A DNA stretch of 64,000 bases. It comes from Branchiostoma floridae (lineage: Eukaryota > Chordata > Leptocardii > Amphioxiformes > Branchiostomatidae). The position numbers and the translations under genes are program-made. This document shows positions 63,888 to 64,000 of this stretch, one piece after another. Position 1 is the stretch's first letter, and each line of letters begins with the position of its first letter. The notes beneath the pieces were generated by a model that worked only from the letters and a program-made list of their open reading frames with translations, did not search any database and was not told the origin of the DNA. Where the stretch lies: positions 16,404,522-16,468,521 of the forward strand of contig NC_049989.1 in assembly GCF_000003815.2 (NCBI RefSeq), read 5' to 3'.

Positions 63888-64000
63888 GTTAGGAAATCTT
63901 TATTGACACGACAAAAGTACAGCACCTTTCGTAAGGTCTACATGTATAACAACTACTTACAGTACAACTAAACAGACATATATGGATATCTATAGGTATG

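Overview
This is animal genomic DNA dominated by one very large gene on the + strand, split into many small exons. I could follow a single open frame through 56 coding exons, from an ATG at 2945 to a donor at 63888. Intron phases match at every junction and all 55 completed introns are GT-AG. That gives about 8,392 coding bases (about 2,797 residues), and the gene continues past the right edge. Short exons, introns of roughly 0.2-7 kb, abundant MITEs, tRNA-derived SINEs and a CR1/Jockey-type LINE, together with a Roco/TIR multidomain protein, suggest an invertebrate deuterostome, most likely an amphioxus (Branchiostoma). The organism is inference; the gene structure is read from the sequence.

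Protein layout (window residue numbers): lysine-rich N-terminus (1-155); Cys-type leucine-rich repeats (156-307); a Ras-of-complex (Roc)-like domain whose P-loop is lost (about 308-492); a COR-like region (493-746); a TIR-like domain (about 772-900); a CxxC-CxxC module (920-1060); an unassigned linker; two MBT repeats (about 1202-1314 and 1427-1533) separated by an unassigned segment; another unassigned segment (1534-1739); a second, classical LRR block (1740-1974) continuing at 2017-2090 and interrupted by a canonical EF-hand (1984-1995); a Roc GTPase with intact G motifs (about 2118-2271); COR (2272-2500); a second CxxC module (2501-2589); a second TIR-like domain (about 2620-2763); and the start of a third TIR domain (2764 onward). 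The protein is therefore a double LRR-Roc-COR-TIR protein with methyl-lysine-reader-type MBT repeats and an EF-hand between the two units. The likely role is signalling or innate sensing, with one dead and one live GTPase switch; function is inference.

Region by region: 1-2886 is upstream, with one MITE and no gene I can support. Intron 1 (2959-9756) holds an inverted-repeat element containing an uninterrupted 1004-codon LINE ORF on the - strand, followed directly by a 2.1 kb TA-flanked element full of GACG/CGTCC motifs. From 9757 to 50683 exons alternate with introns carrying foldback MITEs, hAT, piggyBac and Harbinger-like MITEs, SINE copies and simple repeats. Intron 46 (50684-56365) is the second big mobile-DNA sink. 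It contains a mariner-like MITE with long inverted repeats, a ~90 bp tandem repeat, a near-perfect hairpin and two exon-like open segments that do not belong to the Roco frame. From 56366 to the end come the COR C-terminus, the second Cys module and the tandem TIR domains.
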